Shown one piece after another: positions 1 to 7,720 of a DNA stretch of 24,292 nucleotides. The notes beneath the pieces were generated by a model. The model ran no database searches. It saw only the letters and a list, made by a program, of their open reading frames with translations, and had not been told where the DNA came from. The position numbers and the translations under genes are program-made. The stretch covers positions 21,963 through 46,254 of the forward strand of contig VAYJ01000005.1 in assembly GCA_005888465.1 (NCBI GenBank), given 5' to 3'. This DNA is from Actinomycetota bacterium. GTDB lineage: Bacteria > Actinomycetota > UBA4738. Each line of letters begins with the position of its first letter. The first letter of the stretch is position 1.

Positions 1-1270
1 TCGCGAGGATGGAGTCGCGGCCGACCATCTCGACGTTGGACAGGGCCTCGAGGATCGACTGGGTGAACCGGAAGTTCTTCACCGGGTAGGCGATGGCGCC
101 ATCCTCGATCCACCAGGTGCCGTCGCGGGTCATCCCCGTGATGCTCGTCTCGATCGGATGGACCACGTTCGTGTAGTGGAAGCGCGTCACGAGGAGCCCG
201 CGATCGGTCGCGGCGATCATCTCCTCGAGCGTCGCGTCGCCCGTCCCCAGGAACAGGTTCAGCGGGAACGCGCCGTCCGGGTTCGGCGGCGGGAGGGCGT
301 GCCCGGTGGACGACGTCGCGGCCTCCTTCGCGCTCCGGCGGTCGTGCACGCCGCCGCGGAAGATCCCGTTTTTGATCAGCTCGACCCGCTGCTTCGGCGT
401 CCCCTCGAAGTCGAAGGGGAGCCCGAGGCCGTCCGGAGCCAGGGCATCGTCGTAGATGCTGACGCTGGGCGCCGCGACCTGCATGCCCTGCTTGCCGCTG
501 AACGGCGAGCGACCCTCGGCGATCGCGCGGCCTCCGAAGCCCAGGTAGGCCAAGAAGCCCACGAGCGTGTTGACGGCCGTGGGCTCGAGCACGACCGGAT
601 ACGAGCCAGCATCGAGGTCGCGGGGCTGCTGGCTGTCGCGAGCCTTCGTCGAGGCGACCTTGCCCGTCGCCTCCGGGTCGATCGCCGCGACGCGACCGGA
701 GTACGCCTCAGCGGCCCCCGTGCCGCCCTCCCCGCCGGAGACGACCGTGGAGATCGAGGCTTGCGTGAGCGGCGCGTAGCAGAACTGCCCGAGCGAGTTG
801 GCGACCGCCACCTCGAGCGCGCTCGTCTCGTAGGCACCCGCGGCGTGGAACCCCGGTCCGGCCTGCGCGACGAGTGTAGCGACGGCGTCGGCCCGGGCCT
901 CGGGTGTGGTCGCGGCGGTGGGTTCGTCGAACCGATCCTGGTCGGGCGCGGGCGCGGGCGGGGCGAGACCCGGGAAGCCCGGGTCCTGCTGCAGGACCTT
1001 GGCCATCTCGAGCGCGCTCGTCGCGGCCCGACGCGCCCCGTCCTTGGAGAAGTCGTTCGTGGCGGCGACGCCGATCCGGCCCTTCGTCTCCACGCGGACC
1101 CGCACGCCGGTGTCCTCGCGCCACGTGCTCTGGTGGATGGCGGAGTTCGCGAAGCGGGTGAGGCCGCCCCACTCGTGCATGAGCAGCACCTCGACGGTGT
1201 CGGCGCCGGGGACCGCGAGCGCGGCCTCGCTCACCGCGCGGGCCTCGTCGGCGCCGAGGAGCCTCGGCAT
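1..1270 (-). CDS. pmbA: TldE/PmbA-type subunit of the TldD/TldE protease, 3' end cut by window edge
   Basis: The frame is open from an ATG at 1268-1270 to the left edge (about 423 codons, no stop), so nearly the whole protein is here and only a short C-terminus is missing. The family (TldE/PmbA, modulator of DNA gyrase) pairs with TldD to form a heterodimeric metalloprotease that processes small peptides; TldE is the subunit without the zinc site. Consistent with this, I see no HExxxH motif, while the upstream partner has one. The N-terminus reads MPRLLGADEARAVSEAAL. The ATG overlaps the TGA of the tldD frame (TGATG, 1268-1272), indicating translational coupling. Subunit assignment rests on gene order and the missing HExxxH. 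Because tldD carries a premature stop, expression of this coupled gene could also be affected. Confidence 0.85.
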   Translation of the reverse strand, partial: MPRLLGADEARAVSEAALAVPGADTVEVLLMHEWGGLTRFANSAIHQSTWREDTGVRVRVETKGRIGVAATNDFSKDGARRAATSALEMAKVLQQDPGFPGLAPPAPAPDQDRFDEPTAATTPEARADAVATLVAQAGPGFHAAGAYETSALEVAVANSLGQFCYAPLTQASISTVVSGGEGGTGAAEAYSGRVAAIDPEATGKVASTKARDSQQPRDLDAGSYPVVLEPTAVNTLVGFLAYLGFGGRAIAEGRSPFSGKQGMQVAAPSVSIYDDALAPDGLGLPFDFEGTPKQRVELIKNGIFRGGVHDRRSAKEAATSSTGHALPPPNPDGAFPLNLFLGTGDATLEEMIAATDRGLLVTRFHYTNVVHPIETSITGMTRDGTWWIEDGAIAYPVKNFRFTQSILEALSNVEMVGRDSILA

Positions 1271-2670
1271 CAGCGCACCCCCACGCGGACGTTGCGGAAG
1301 CGTGCCGGAGGCGTGCCGTGCCCGACGCGGGCCACCTGCATCGGCTGGCCCTTGCCACAGTTCGGCGTGCCCCACACGGTCCAGGCGTCGGGCCCGCCGA
1401 CGGCGTCGCAGGATCCCCAGAACTCGGTCGTGATGCCGGTGTAGGTGGGGTTTCGGTACACGTTGGTCAGCCGGCCGTCCTTGATCCGCCAGGCGATCTC
1501 GCAGCCGAACTGGAAGTTCACGCGCTTGTCGTCGATGGACCACGACTGGTTCGTGTCCATGTACATGCCATCCTTGGTGTCGGCGATGATCTACTCGAGC
1601 GTCCCCTCGCGTGGCTCCAGGCTGATGTTCGCTCCCGAGGATCGCGAGGCGGGGCCGAGCACCGGCGCCGTCTCACGGCTCGAGATGAAGTTCTGGAAGA
1701 TGCCGTCCTCGATCACCACCGTGCGTTCGGCGGGCACGCCCTCGTCGTCGAACCCGAAGGACCCGAGGCCTCCCGGCAAGGTCGCGTCGGCCGTGATCGT
1801 GACGAGGTCGCTTCCGTAGCGGAGCCGCCCACGATCGCCGGGGCGGACGAACGACGTCCCCGCGAAGGATTCCTCCATGCCCAGGACCCGGTCGAGCTCG
1901 ACCGGGTGACCGACCGACTCGTGGACCTGCAGCACCACCTGGTTCGAATCCAGGACGAGGGTCGTGACCTCGCCGGGGCAGTCGGGCGCGGACAGGAGCG
2001 CGACCGCCTCGCTGCCGATCCGCTCGGTGCCTTCGACCAGGCCGAGCGTGCGGATGTGCTCGTAGCCCGCAGCGCGCAGGTGCCCACGGAACGAGTTTGG
2101 GAACGACCGGCGCTGCATCTCGCCATCGGCGATCGCGGTCGCCTCGATCCCGCCCCCGGAGTTGACGACGGTCTGCTCGATCGCCGCGCCCTCGCTCGAG
2201 GCGAACGACGTCCGGCGCCGGTAGAAGTCGAGCGTCGCCTCCGCGAACGTCACGCCCTTCACGCCCTGCAGCCGGGCGCTCGCCGCCATGAGGAGGCCGA
2301 CCTTCTCGTCCAGCGACACCGCGAAGGGGTCCTCGACGACCTCGGTCGACCACTGGGCGACCGCTGGCTCGACGTCGGCGAGCTTCACGGGCTCCGCGGG
2401 CAGCCGTGAGGACGCGCGCGCGATCGCGACAGCGAGCGCGGCCGTGCGTTCGATCTCCGGACCGTCCGCGCGAGCCGTGGCCGCGAACCCCCACGAGCCG
2501 TCGACCAGGACCCGGATCCCGACCCCCTGCGAGAGGGACCGGTCGATGCCCTCCATCTCCTGGTTCTTGACGGTGAGGGACTCCGATTCCTCGGAGACGA
2601 ACCGGGCGTCGGCGTACCCCGCGCCGGCTGCGCGGGCTGCCTCCACGGCTTCGCGAACGATGTCGAGCAC
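1270..2670 (-). pseudogene. tldD: TldD-type metalloprotease subunit interrupted by an in-frame amber codon
   Basis: Read through one TAG, this is a 466-codon TldD, close to the usual family length of 460-480. From the GTG start, the zinc motif HESVGH lies at residues 250-255, and the C-terminal part has the family-like segments IADTKDG, NQSWSIDD and CGKGQP. The codon at 1591-1593 is TAG where the family normally has a Glu (GTLE-stop-IIADTKDG), so a single G-to-T change explains it. The frame on both sides is unchanged and reads on to a TGA at 1270-1272. The start is placed at GTG about 2670 because the conserved protein begins there (LDIVREAVEAARAAG) and a TACCCT hexamer sits 8 nt upstream. 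A longer in-frame ATG at 2751 would overlap the divergent gene. The product would be cut after 359 residues, keeping the zinc motif but losing 107 codons. A sequencing or assembly error is an equally good explanation. Confidence 0.8.
1591..1593 (-). other. Premature amber codon inside tldD
   Basis: The forward triplet cta reads TAG on the minus strand, between GTLE and IIADTKDG. Several other genes here end in TAG (PIG-L/LmbE-like, DUF5319, ligD, ku, DUF72, upp), so TAG works as an ordinary stop in this genome and reassignment is not supported. Confidence 0.9.
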
Positions 2671-2737
2671 GAGGCGGAAGGGTACCGCGAGCCGGGCGCT
2701 TGTGGCGAACCCTCGTCGTGCCGCAGACTGCCAGGCG

Positions 2738-3799
2738 ATGAAGCGCGTCATCCAGATTCTGATCTCCCTGGCGATCGTCGTCGCGGTCTTCGCGTATGCG
2801 CTGCCGAAGATCGCGGACTACCGTTCGGTCTGGAGCGCGATCTCGTCGCTCTCCCCGGGGCAGTTCGTGATCCTGCTGCTCGTGACGGGGTTCAACATCT
2901 TCACGTACTGGCCGCAGATGATGGCCTCGATGCGCGGGCTCACGCTCGGACAGGCGGCGGTCAACAACCAGACGTCGACGACCGTCGCGAACACCGTCCC
3001 CGCCGGCGGCGTGGTCGCCATTGGGATCACGGTCGCGATGTACCGCTCGTGGGGCTTCTCCTACGAGGCGATCACGCTCTCCGAGCTGGTCACGTTCGTG
3101 TGGAACACGTTCACCAAGCTCGCGCTCCCGATCGTGGCCCTCGCGATCCTGGCCGTGCAGGGAACCGTCGGCAGCGGCCTGCTCGCCGCGGCGATCTTCG
3201 GCCTTGCCTTCCTCCTGGTCGCGATCGTCCTGTTCGGGCTCGTCCTTTGGAAGAAGGCACTGGCGCGGCGCATCGGATCGGGGCTCGGGCGAGCGGTCTC
3301 GTTCCTGCGCCGGATCGTGCGCCGGCCGCCGGTCGGGGACTGGGGCGAGTCGGCGGTCCGTTTCCGGCATGACTCTATCGACCTCATCGCCCACCGCTGG
3401 GTGGCGCTCACGATCTCGACCGTCGTGAGCCACATCGGGCTCTACCTGGTGCTGCTCATCTCCCTGCGTTACGTGGGGGTCACCGGCGTGCAGATCAGCT
3501 GGGCCGAGGTGCTCGGCGTGTTCGCGTTCGTTCGCCTGCTCTCCGCCCTGCCGCTCACGCCCGGCGGCCTCGGGGTGGTCGAGCTGGGCTACATCGGCGG
3601 CCTGGTGCTCGCCGGGCGCCACCACCTGGGGGGCGTGTCGTCGGCCGAGTTCCACGCCCAGGTGGCGGCCGCTGTGCTGCTCTTCCGCGCGCTCACCTAC
3701 GGCCTGCAGATCCCGATCGGCGGGGTCACGTACGTCATCTGGAAGCGCAAGAGGAGCTGGTTGAAGCCGGCGCCGCCCCGGGTCAGCCGGGACACGTGA
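2738..3799 (+). CDS. Flippase-like LPG_synthase_TM (UPF0104) integral membrane protein
   Basis: A 353-aa polytopic membrane protein with hydrophobic segments through most of its length, starting with a signal-anchor-like N-terminus (RVIQILISLAIVVAVFAYAL). It resembles the lysylphosphatidylglycerol-synthase transmembrane / AglD-like family: an early NNQTST polar segment followed by the VPAGG motif, and a late LPLTPGGLGVVELG motif, are typical. Members are linked to movement or modification of lipids and lipid-linked sugars across the cytoplasmic membrane. No aminoacyl-transferase domain is attached, so lysyl-PG synthesis by this protein alone is unlikely. The ATG at 2738 is chosen because the membrane protein begins there; the same frame is open upstream but reads antisense to tldD. 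The 3' end overlaps the convergent lipoprotein gene by 17 bp. A functional link to the PAP2-kinase gene nearby is inferred. Substrate unknown. Confidence 0.8.
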   Translation: MKRVIQILISLAIVVAVFAYALPKIADYRSVWSAISSLSPGQFVILLLVTGFNIFTYWPQMMASMRGLTLGQAAVNNQTSTTVANTVPAGGVVAIGITVAMYRSWGFSYEAITLSELVTFVWNTFTKLALPIVALAILAVQGTVGSGLLAAAIFGLAFLLVAIVLFGLVLWKKALARRIGSGLGRAVSFLRRIVRRPPVGDWGESAVRFRHDSIDLIAHRWVALTISTVVSHIGLYLVLLISLRYVGVTGVQISWAEVLGVFAFVRLLSALPLTPGGLGVVELGYIGGLVLAGRHHLGGVSSAEFHAQVAAAVLLFRALTYGLQIPIGGVTYVIWKRKRSWLKPAPPRVSRDT

Positions 3800-4355
3800 C
3801 GCCGGCCCCGCACAGGCGGAACCCGTGCTCCGCGAGGAGCTTCGCGCCCTCCGCTCGCGAGAAGAACTCGATGGCGTCGCTCACCTCGATCGCGAGCCCG
3901 AACGAGCTCCCGCGGGCGAACGAGAACTGGTAGGTCACGCACCCGCCCGGGAAGACATAGAACCGGGTCGCGACGTAGTGCGGGGGGAGCGACGACGGCC
4001 GCTCGTAGCGCTGCAGGCCGGCTTCGTCGGGCGCCGACGGCACGAGCACCGCGCCCCGGACGTCGCAGCTCCGAGTGAGCGTCACCGTGAGCGCTCTCGG
4101 GCCGGCGCGGTCGGAGTCGAGCCAGAACGACGCCCTGCCGCTGCGGACGTCCTCGCCGCCGAACGACCAGCCGGCGGGGAGCCCCGAGAGGCACGGGATA
4201 GAGGTGGCGGTGGGAACCGCCTGGGCCATGAGGATCAGGAGGCCGTCGTTCTTCGACTGCTCCAGGCAGAAGGGGACGTCCTCGCGGGCGCCCGCGCCGC
4301 AGGCCGGCAGGAACGCCACGGCGGCGAGCACCAGGGCGAGGGCAGCGCGCTTCAC
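3783..4355 (-). CDS. Small secreted lipoprotein of unknown function
   Basis: A 190-aa protein with a clear lipoprotein signal: short basic start (VKRAAL), hydrophobic stretch and lipobox FLPAC with the lipidated Cys at residue 19, so it should be anchored on the outer face of the membrane. The mature part contains seven further Cys residues (for example in VPFCLEQ, IPCLSG, TRSCDV, GGCVTY, RLCGAGVTC), suggesting disulfides, and no domain I recognise. The GTG at 4353-4355 overlaps the TGA of the upstream kinase fragment (GTGA), so it is translationally coupled and belongs to the same minus-strand operon. The 3' end overlaps the convergent flippase-like gene by 17 bp. Function unknown; position suggests an envelope role alongside the PAP2-kinase protein. 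Confidence 0.75.
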   Translation of the reverse strand: MKRAALALVLAAVAFLPACGAGAREDVPFCLEQSKNDGLLILMAQAVPTATSIPCLSGLPAGWSFGGEDVRSGRASFWLDSDRAGPRALTVTLTRSCDVRGAVLVPSAPDEAGLQRYERPSSLPPHYVATRFYVFPGGCVTYQFSFARGSSFGLAIEVSDAIEFFSRAEGAKLLAEHGFRLCGAGVTCPG

Positions 4356-5125
4356 AGCGCCCCCGAGCGGATCGCGTCGGCGAGCAGGCTGAGCGCCACG
4401 AGCCCCCCGAGCGCCATGCCGACCGACAAAGCGACGCGGCGGAGGTTCCATCGCTGGATCCGGATCGGCGGCCGCTTCGGCGCGAGCTCGCGGAACCGGG
4501 CGAGGACGTCGCGGCCCGTGCGCTCGGCGTCGCGAAGGTGTCGCCGCGACTGCGACGGCATGGTCACGCCGCGGGTGGCGGCGAACGCCTCCGCGATCTC
4601 CTCGGGCGTGAAGGACGCGAGCGCACGCTGGTACACGCGATCGGGATCGGTGCGAAGGCCGAGGACGACCATCATGTTGGCGAGGTCGACCGCCTGGCGC
4701 CACGGCGAGGGCCGCAGCTCGCCGAACGCGGGGTCGATCATCACGATCGACTCGCCCCGCACCAGGATGTTCGCCGGCTTCACGTCGCGATGGGCGAGCC
4801 CCGCCTCCCACATCAGCCGGATCGTCGAGAGCGCGTCGTCGATCACGGCGTCGGTGACCGGCGCCTCGGTGATCTCGACGCCCCCCTCGAGGAACTCGGT
4901 CACGAGCAGGTACTCGCGCTCGGGGCTGATCTCGACGAACCCGTACGACTGCGCGCACGGGATGCCCGCGTCGTGCATCACCCGGAGCACGTAGTCCTCG
5001 TACTCGGCGAGCCGCCGGACGGAGTTGTACGGCTTCTCGTCCTCGAGGGAGCCGTACAGGATCGTGCGCCCCAGCTTGTACCAGCGGTCGGCGCGCATGT
5101 GGGCCTTCGCGTAGACGGCGAGGAG
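4352..5125 (-). pseudogene. Kinase-like C-terminal part of a frameshifted PAP2-kinase membrane protein
   Basis: This frame carries a protein-kinase/APH-like fold: ADRWYKLGRTILYGSLEDE, the hinge-like stretch LLVTEFLEGG, a catalytic loop HRDVKPANILV and a metal-site segment IDPAFGE in place of DFG. It ends with one predicted membrane helix (SVGMALGGLVALSLLADAI). Homology begins at about 5125 without a proper start; the first in-frame ATG is at 5096-5098. The upstream PAP2 frame stops resembling the family at the same point, so both were one gene in the ancestor or in the true sequence. The glycine-rich loop and the ATP-binding Lys strand expected before this point are not recognisable; the frame reads LLAVYAKAH where a Lys-containing strand would be expected. 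The stop overlaps the lipoprotein GTG (GTGA). The kinase substrate is unknown; the relation to WaaP/APH-type small-molecule kinases is inference. Confidence 0.7.
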
Positions 5126-6003
5126 CCGCCAGACCCCTCGAGCCCGAACGGCTTGATCTCGAGGATCGTCACGCCGAGCTGGTCCCGGATCGCCTGGCGG
5201 ATCGCCGCGCCCCTGGCCCCGCTCAGGTCCAGATGGGCCGCGCGACCCTTCCGGTAGGTCACCGGGAAGATCGCGTTCGGCGTCTCCAGGCGGTAGGCAA
5301 CCACGGGGAGCGCGAGTCCGAGCACCAGGCCGAAGAGCAGATCGGTCGGGTGGAACTGACCGAGGTAAAGCTCGGCGAAGCCGAGCGCCGCGAGGAGCGT
5401 CCAGCTCGCCCGCTTCGCCAACTCCCTCGGGCGGCCCGGGACGACCAACGTGTACGTGATCCCCATCAGCGACCCGCCGAGGGCGACCAACGGCCGCGAG
5501 GGGAAGGACGGTCCGCGCCAGCTCCCGAGGATCGTGACCCCGAGGGGCCGCGGGCGGCCGGTGAGCTGCGCGAGGTGGCTCGTGAGCCACACCGCGATGA
5601 GCGTGACGCCGACGAACACCACCAGGTGCCGCCATCGCCGGACGACGAGCAGGGCGAGGATCGTGCCCCAACCCAAGACGCGGGGGACGACCGGCGACGC
5701 GAGGACGTTCACGCGCCGCACTACTGCGGTGAGCCAGGTGGTTCTCATGCCGGCGAACCAGCGAACGAACGCATCCTCGCCACGCTCGAGCGAGTTCCCG
5801 ATCTGGAACCCGGCGAGCACGACGATGAAGACCGCGAGGATCGCCATCACCACGATCCAGAAGCGGCCGCTCCGGCCAAGGGCCCGGGGGAGCGGCGGCG
5901 GCTCACCCGAAGGCCGGCGCCGACCCCTCGCCTGGTGGACGCCGGGGATGGCGGTGCGGTGCGGCTCCGGTTCGGCGGAGGATGAGTCCGCCATGACGTC
6001 CAT
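4978..6003 (-). pseudogene. PAP2-like N-terminal part of the frameshifted PAP2-kinase protein, with degenerate active site
   Basis: The frame starts at ATG 6003, supported by GGGAGG about 9 nt upstream. It encodes a proline/arginine-rich cytosolic lead (residues 1-45), then about six membrane helices (near 48-68, 106-121, 125-145, 172-190, 199-214, 222-240) arranged as in PAP2 phosphatases. The active site looks incomplete: motif 1 is reduced to TGRPRP (149-153), motif 2 reads PSFPSRP where PSGH is expected so the catalytic His is missing, and motif 3 keeps only YLGQFHPTD. Recognisable sequence ends at about residue 293 (IKPFGLEGSGG); the frame then runs on as low-complexity Ser/Arg/Thr sequence to 4978 while the kinase domain continues in another frame. 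The shift corresponds to a loss of 3n+1 bases between about 5140 and 5110. It lies 31 bp downstream of the binding-protein gene, probably one operon. Confidence 0.72.
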
Positions 6004-6034
6004 CTCGGCGCGCCTCCCGACTAGTCCGGCGACT

Positions 6035-6964
6035 CTACCGAAGCCCGTTCAGGGCCAGCCAATCGTGCGCTGCCGTTGCGGCCGTGTGTCCCTGGGTGCC
6101 CGCAACAAGGTTGAGGCCCGCGAGCTCGGAGGTGGTGAGCTTCGCCGAGACCGCGTTCACCACGTCGGCGACCCCGGCGCCGAAGCGCTGCAGCACCTCC
6201 CTTCGCACGATGGGCGTCACGTTCTCGGCCGGCTGCAGGCCCCGGTCGTCCTGCAGGATCACAAGATCGCGTGAGACGATCTCCTGATCGGTGGTGAACA
6301 GCAGCGCCACGTCCACCTCGCCCGTGGCGAGCGCCTCGCCCGCAAGCGGGCGGCTGGGGTCGACGGCGACGAATTGCGCGAACGTGAGCCCGTAGCGCTC
6401 CTTCAGACCCGGCAGGCAAAGTGGTCGCGTGAGGCATTCCGGGGGGCCGCCGAACGTGAGCCCGGAGGCCACCGGGGCGAGGTCGCTGATCGAGGAGAGG
6501 TGCAGGCGCACCGCCGTGGCTTGCGTGACGACGACGGCGTTCGCGTCCTCGGCCGGCGCGGGGTCGAGGACGGTGAGGCCTCTCGGGGCGAGCGCTGCGG
6601 CCAGCAGATCGTGCGTGCGGGCTTTCTCCGACGTCGGCGCTCCGGTCCCCGTGACGAACGCGAGCGCGCTCCCCTCGTACTCCGGAACGAGCCCCACGAG
6701 GCCCCGCTCCATCGCGGGCTCCACCAGCTCCCGAGGCCCGATCCCGATCGCCCAGGAGACCGGAAAGCCCGCGGCCTGGAGTGCCTGACCGTAGATCTGG
6801 GCGAGCAGCTCGCTTTCGGGGAAGTTGAAGGAGGTGACGACGATCGCGTTGGGGGGGGCGTGGCCACGCGACCCGGAATAGCCGCAGCCGACCAGGGCCA
6901 TCGACGCGAGTCCGAGCGCCGTCCATCGCACGATCCACGACGACGATCGCCAGCGCCTGGCCAC
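6035..6964 (-). CDS. Osmoprotectant/quaternary-amine ABC transporter substrate-binding lipoprotein (OpuAC/OsmF-like)
   Basis: A 309-aa protein with a lipoprotein signal (basic start, hydrophobic stretch, lipobox LVGC, Cys at residue 27) and an OpuAC-type binding fold. The early SFNFPESELLAQIYGQAL, followed by IGPRELVEPAMERG and LVPEYEGSAL, follows the pattern of OsmF/OpuCC proteins that capture glycine betaine, choline or related compounds outside the cell. No permease or ATPase gene is adjacent, so it is an orphan here. The start is the GTG at 6962-6964, the codon that gives a proper signal peptide; a TAGTGT hexamer lies exactly 7 nt upstream with no Shine-Dalgarno, fitting leaderless initiation. 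The PAP2-kinase gene follows 31 bp downstream on the same strand. Ligand specificity cannot be told from sequence alone. Confidence 0.82.
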   Translation of the reverse strand: MARRWRSSSWIVRWTALGLASMALVGCGYSGSRGHAPPNAIVVTSFNFPESELLAQIYGQALQAAGFPVSWAIGIGPRELVEPAMERGLVGLVPEYEGSALAFVTGTGAPTSEKARTHDLLAAALAPRGLTVLDPAPAEDANAVVVTQATAVRLHLSSISDLAPVASGLTFGGPPECLTRPLCLPGLKERYGLTFAQFVAVDPSRPLAGEALATGEVDVALLFTTDQEIVSRDLVILQDDRGLQPAENVTPIVRREVLQRFGAGVADVVNAVSAKLTTSELAGLNLVAGTQGHTAATAAHDWLALNGLR

Positions 6965-6971
6965 GGGCTGA

Positions 6972-6977
6972 ACACTA
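6972..6977 (-). promoter_or_regulatory. Probable -10 hexamer (TAGTGT) of the OpuAC-like operon
   Basis: TANNNT hexamer 7 nt upstream of the GTG start, the spacing expected when transcription begins on the start codon. No clear -35 seen. Confidence 0.45.
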
Positions 6978-6990
6978 CCGTCCGTTCCCG

Positions 6991-6996
6991 TAGGAT
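6991..6996 (+). promoter_or_regulatory. Probable -10 hexamer (TAGGAT) of the PAP2 gene
   Basis: Lies 10 nt upstream of ATG 7007 and overlaps the alternative ATG at 6995, which is why the later start is preferred. Divergent from the TAGTGT box of the binding-protein operon. Confidence 0.4.
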
Positions 6997-7006
6997 GAGC
7001 GCCCCG

Positions 7007-7696
7007 ATGTCGACACCTACCAGCCGGGAGCATGCGCTCCTCAACAACACGAAGCTGGACCTCGCGACCGCGGCCGCGCTGACCGCCGCCACGGCCGTGA
7101 CCTTTGTGCTTGTCGGCATCGGCTCGGCGCTCCACCACATCCAGAAGGTCGACGACTCGTTCCTGCGCGTCATGCTCTCCCACCGAAGCGGCGCGCTCAC
7201 GGCGATCGCAAAAGTGTTCAACGTCCTGGGGACGACGCCGGTGACATGGCCGGTCCGGATCCTCCTCGCCGGCTTCCTGGCGTTCCGCCGTCGCTGGTGG
7301 CACTTCGCGGCGTTCGTGGCGGCCATGGTGATCTCCGAGGCCCTGATCGGGACGCTCAAGCACGTCTACGGCCGGGCCCGTCCGCCGGTGCACCCGCTGG
7401 TCAGGATCAGCGGAGCGTCGTTCCCGTCGGGGCACGCGGTCGCGACCTCGGTGACGGTCGCGGCCGTTGTCATCGCGTTCGTGCCGAGCGGATGGCACCG
7501 GTGGTTGTGGGGCCTCGGCGCCGGGGTGTTCTCCTTCGTCATGGCGTTGAGCCGCGTCTATCTGGGGGCGCACTGGCTCTCGGACGCCGTGGCGGGGACG
7601 CTCCTCGGCACGACCGTAGCACTGGACTCGGCCCTCGTCGTGCAGTGGATCCGGTCGCGCGCCTCGGCACGGGCGCCGGCCCCCGCCCCGACGTAA
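7007..7696 (+). CDS. PAP2-superfamily membrane phosphatase (phosphatidic acid/undecaprenyl-pyrophosphate type)
   Basis: A 229-aa polytopic membrane protein with all three PAP2 motifs intact (numbering from ATG 7007): KHVYGRARP (118-126), SFPSGHA (138-144) and SRVYLGAHWLSD (182-193), with the two catalytic His residues in motifs 2 and 3. Such enzymes remove phosphate from lipid phosphates or diphosphates, the active site facing the outside of the membrane. This is the intact counterpart of the degenerate PAP2 domain encoded 1 kb away on the other strand. An ATG at 6995 would add four residues, but it overlaps the likely -10 hexamer and neither start has a Shine-Dalgarno. The gene stands alone upstream of the SDR gene (24-bp gap) and could be cotranscribed with it. 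Lipid substrate not determinable. Confidence 0.88.
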   Translation: MSTPTSREHALLNNTKLDLATAAALTAATAVTFVLVGIGSALHHIQKVDDSFLRVMLSHRSGALTAIAKVFNVLGTTPVTWPVRILLAGFLAFRRRWWHFAAFVAAMVISEALIGTLKHVYGRARPPVHPLVRISGASFPSGHAVATSVTVAAVVIAFVPSGWHRWLWGLGAGVFSFVMALSRVYLGAHWLSDAVAGTLLGTTVALDSALVVQWIRSRASARAPAPAPT

Positions 7697-7708
7697 GCGC
7701 CCGACGAC

Positions 7709-7714
7709 AGGAGG
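7709..7714 (+). promoter_or_regulatory. Shine-Dalgarno (AGGAGG) fixing the GTG start of the SDR gene
   Basis: A perfect AGGAGG six bases before GTG 7721. It favours that codon over the ATG six bases further on. Confidence 0.7.
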
Positions 7715-7720
7715 CACGAC

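Noticed and set aside
158..1444. Plus-strand open frame of 428 codons over the tldE region
   Set aside because: It is codon-for-codon antisense to the TldE frame, has Arg/Asp/His-rich low-complexity composition and shows no recognisable domain.
1591..1593. TAG in tldD as a recoded amino acid (pyrrolysine or suppressor)
   Set aside because: TAG ends many normal genes in the same window, no pyl genes are present, and the position is an ordinary Glu in the family.
2671..2751. Longer TldD starting at ATG 2751
   Set aside because: The extra residues are Arg/Ala-rich and unlike the family, and the start would overlap the divergent membrane protein gene at 2738.
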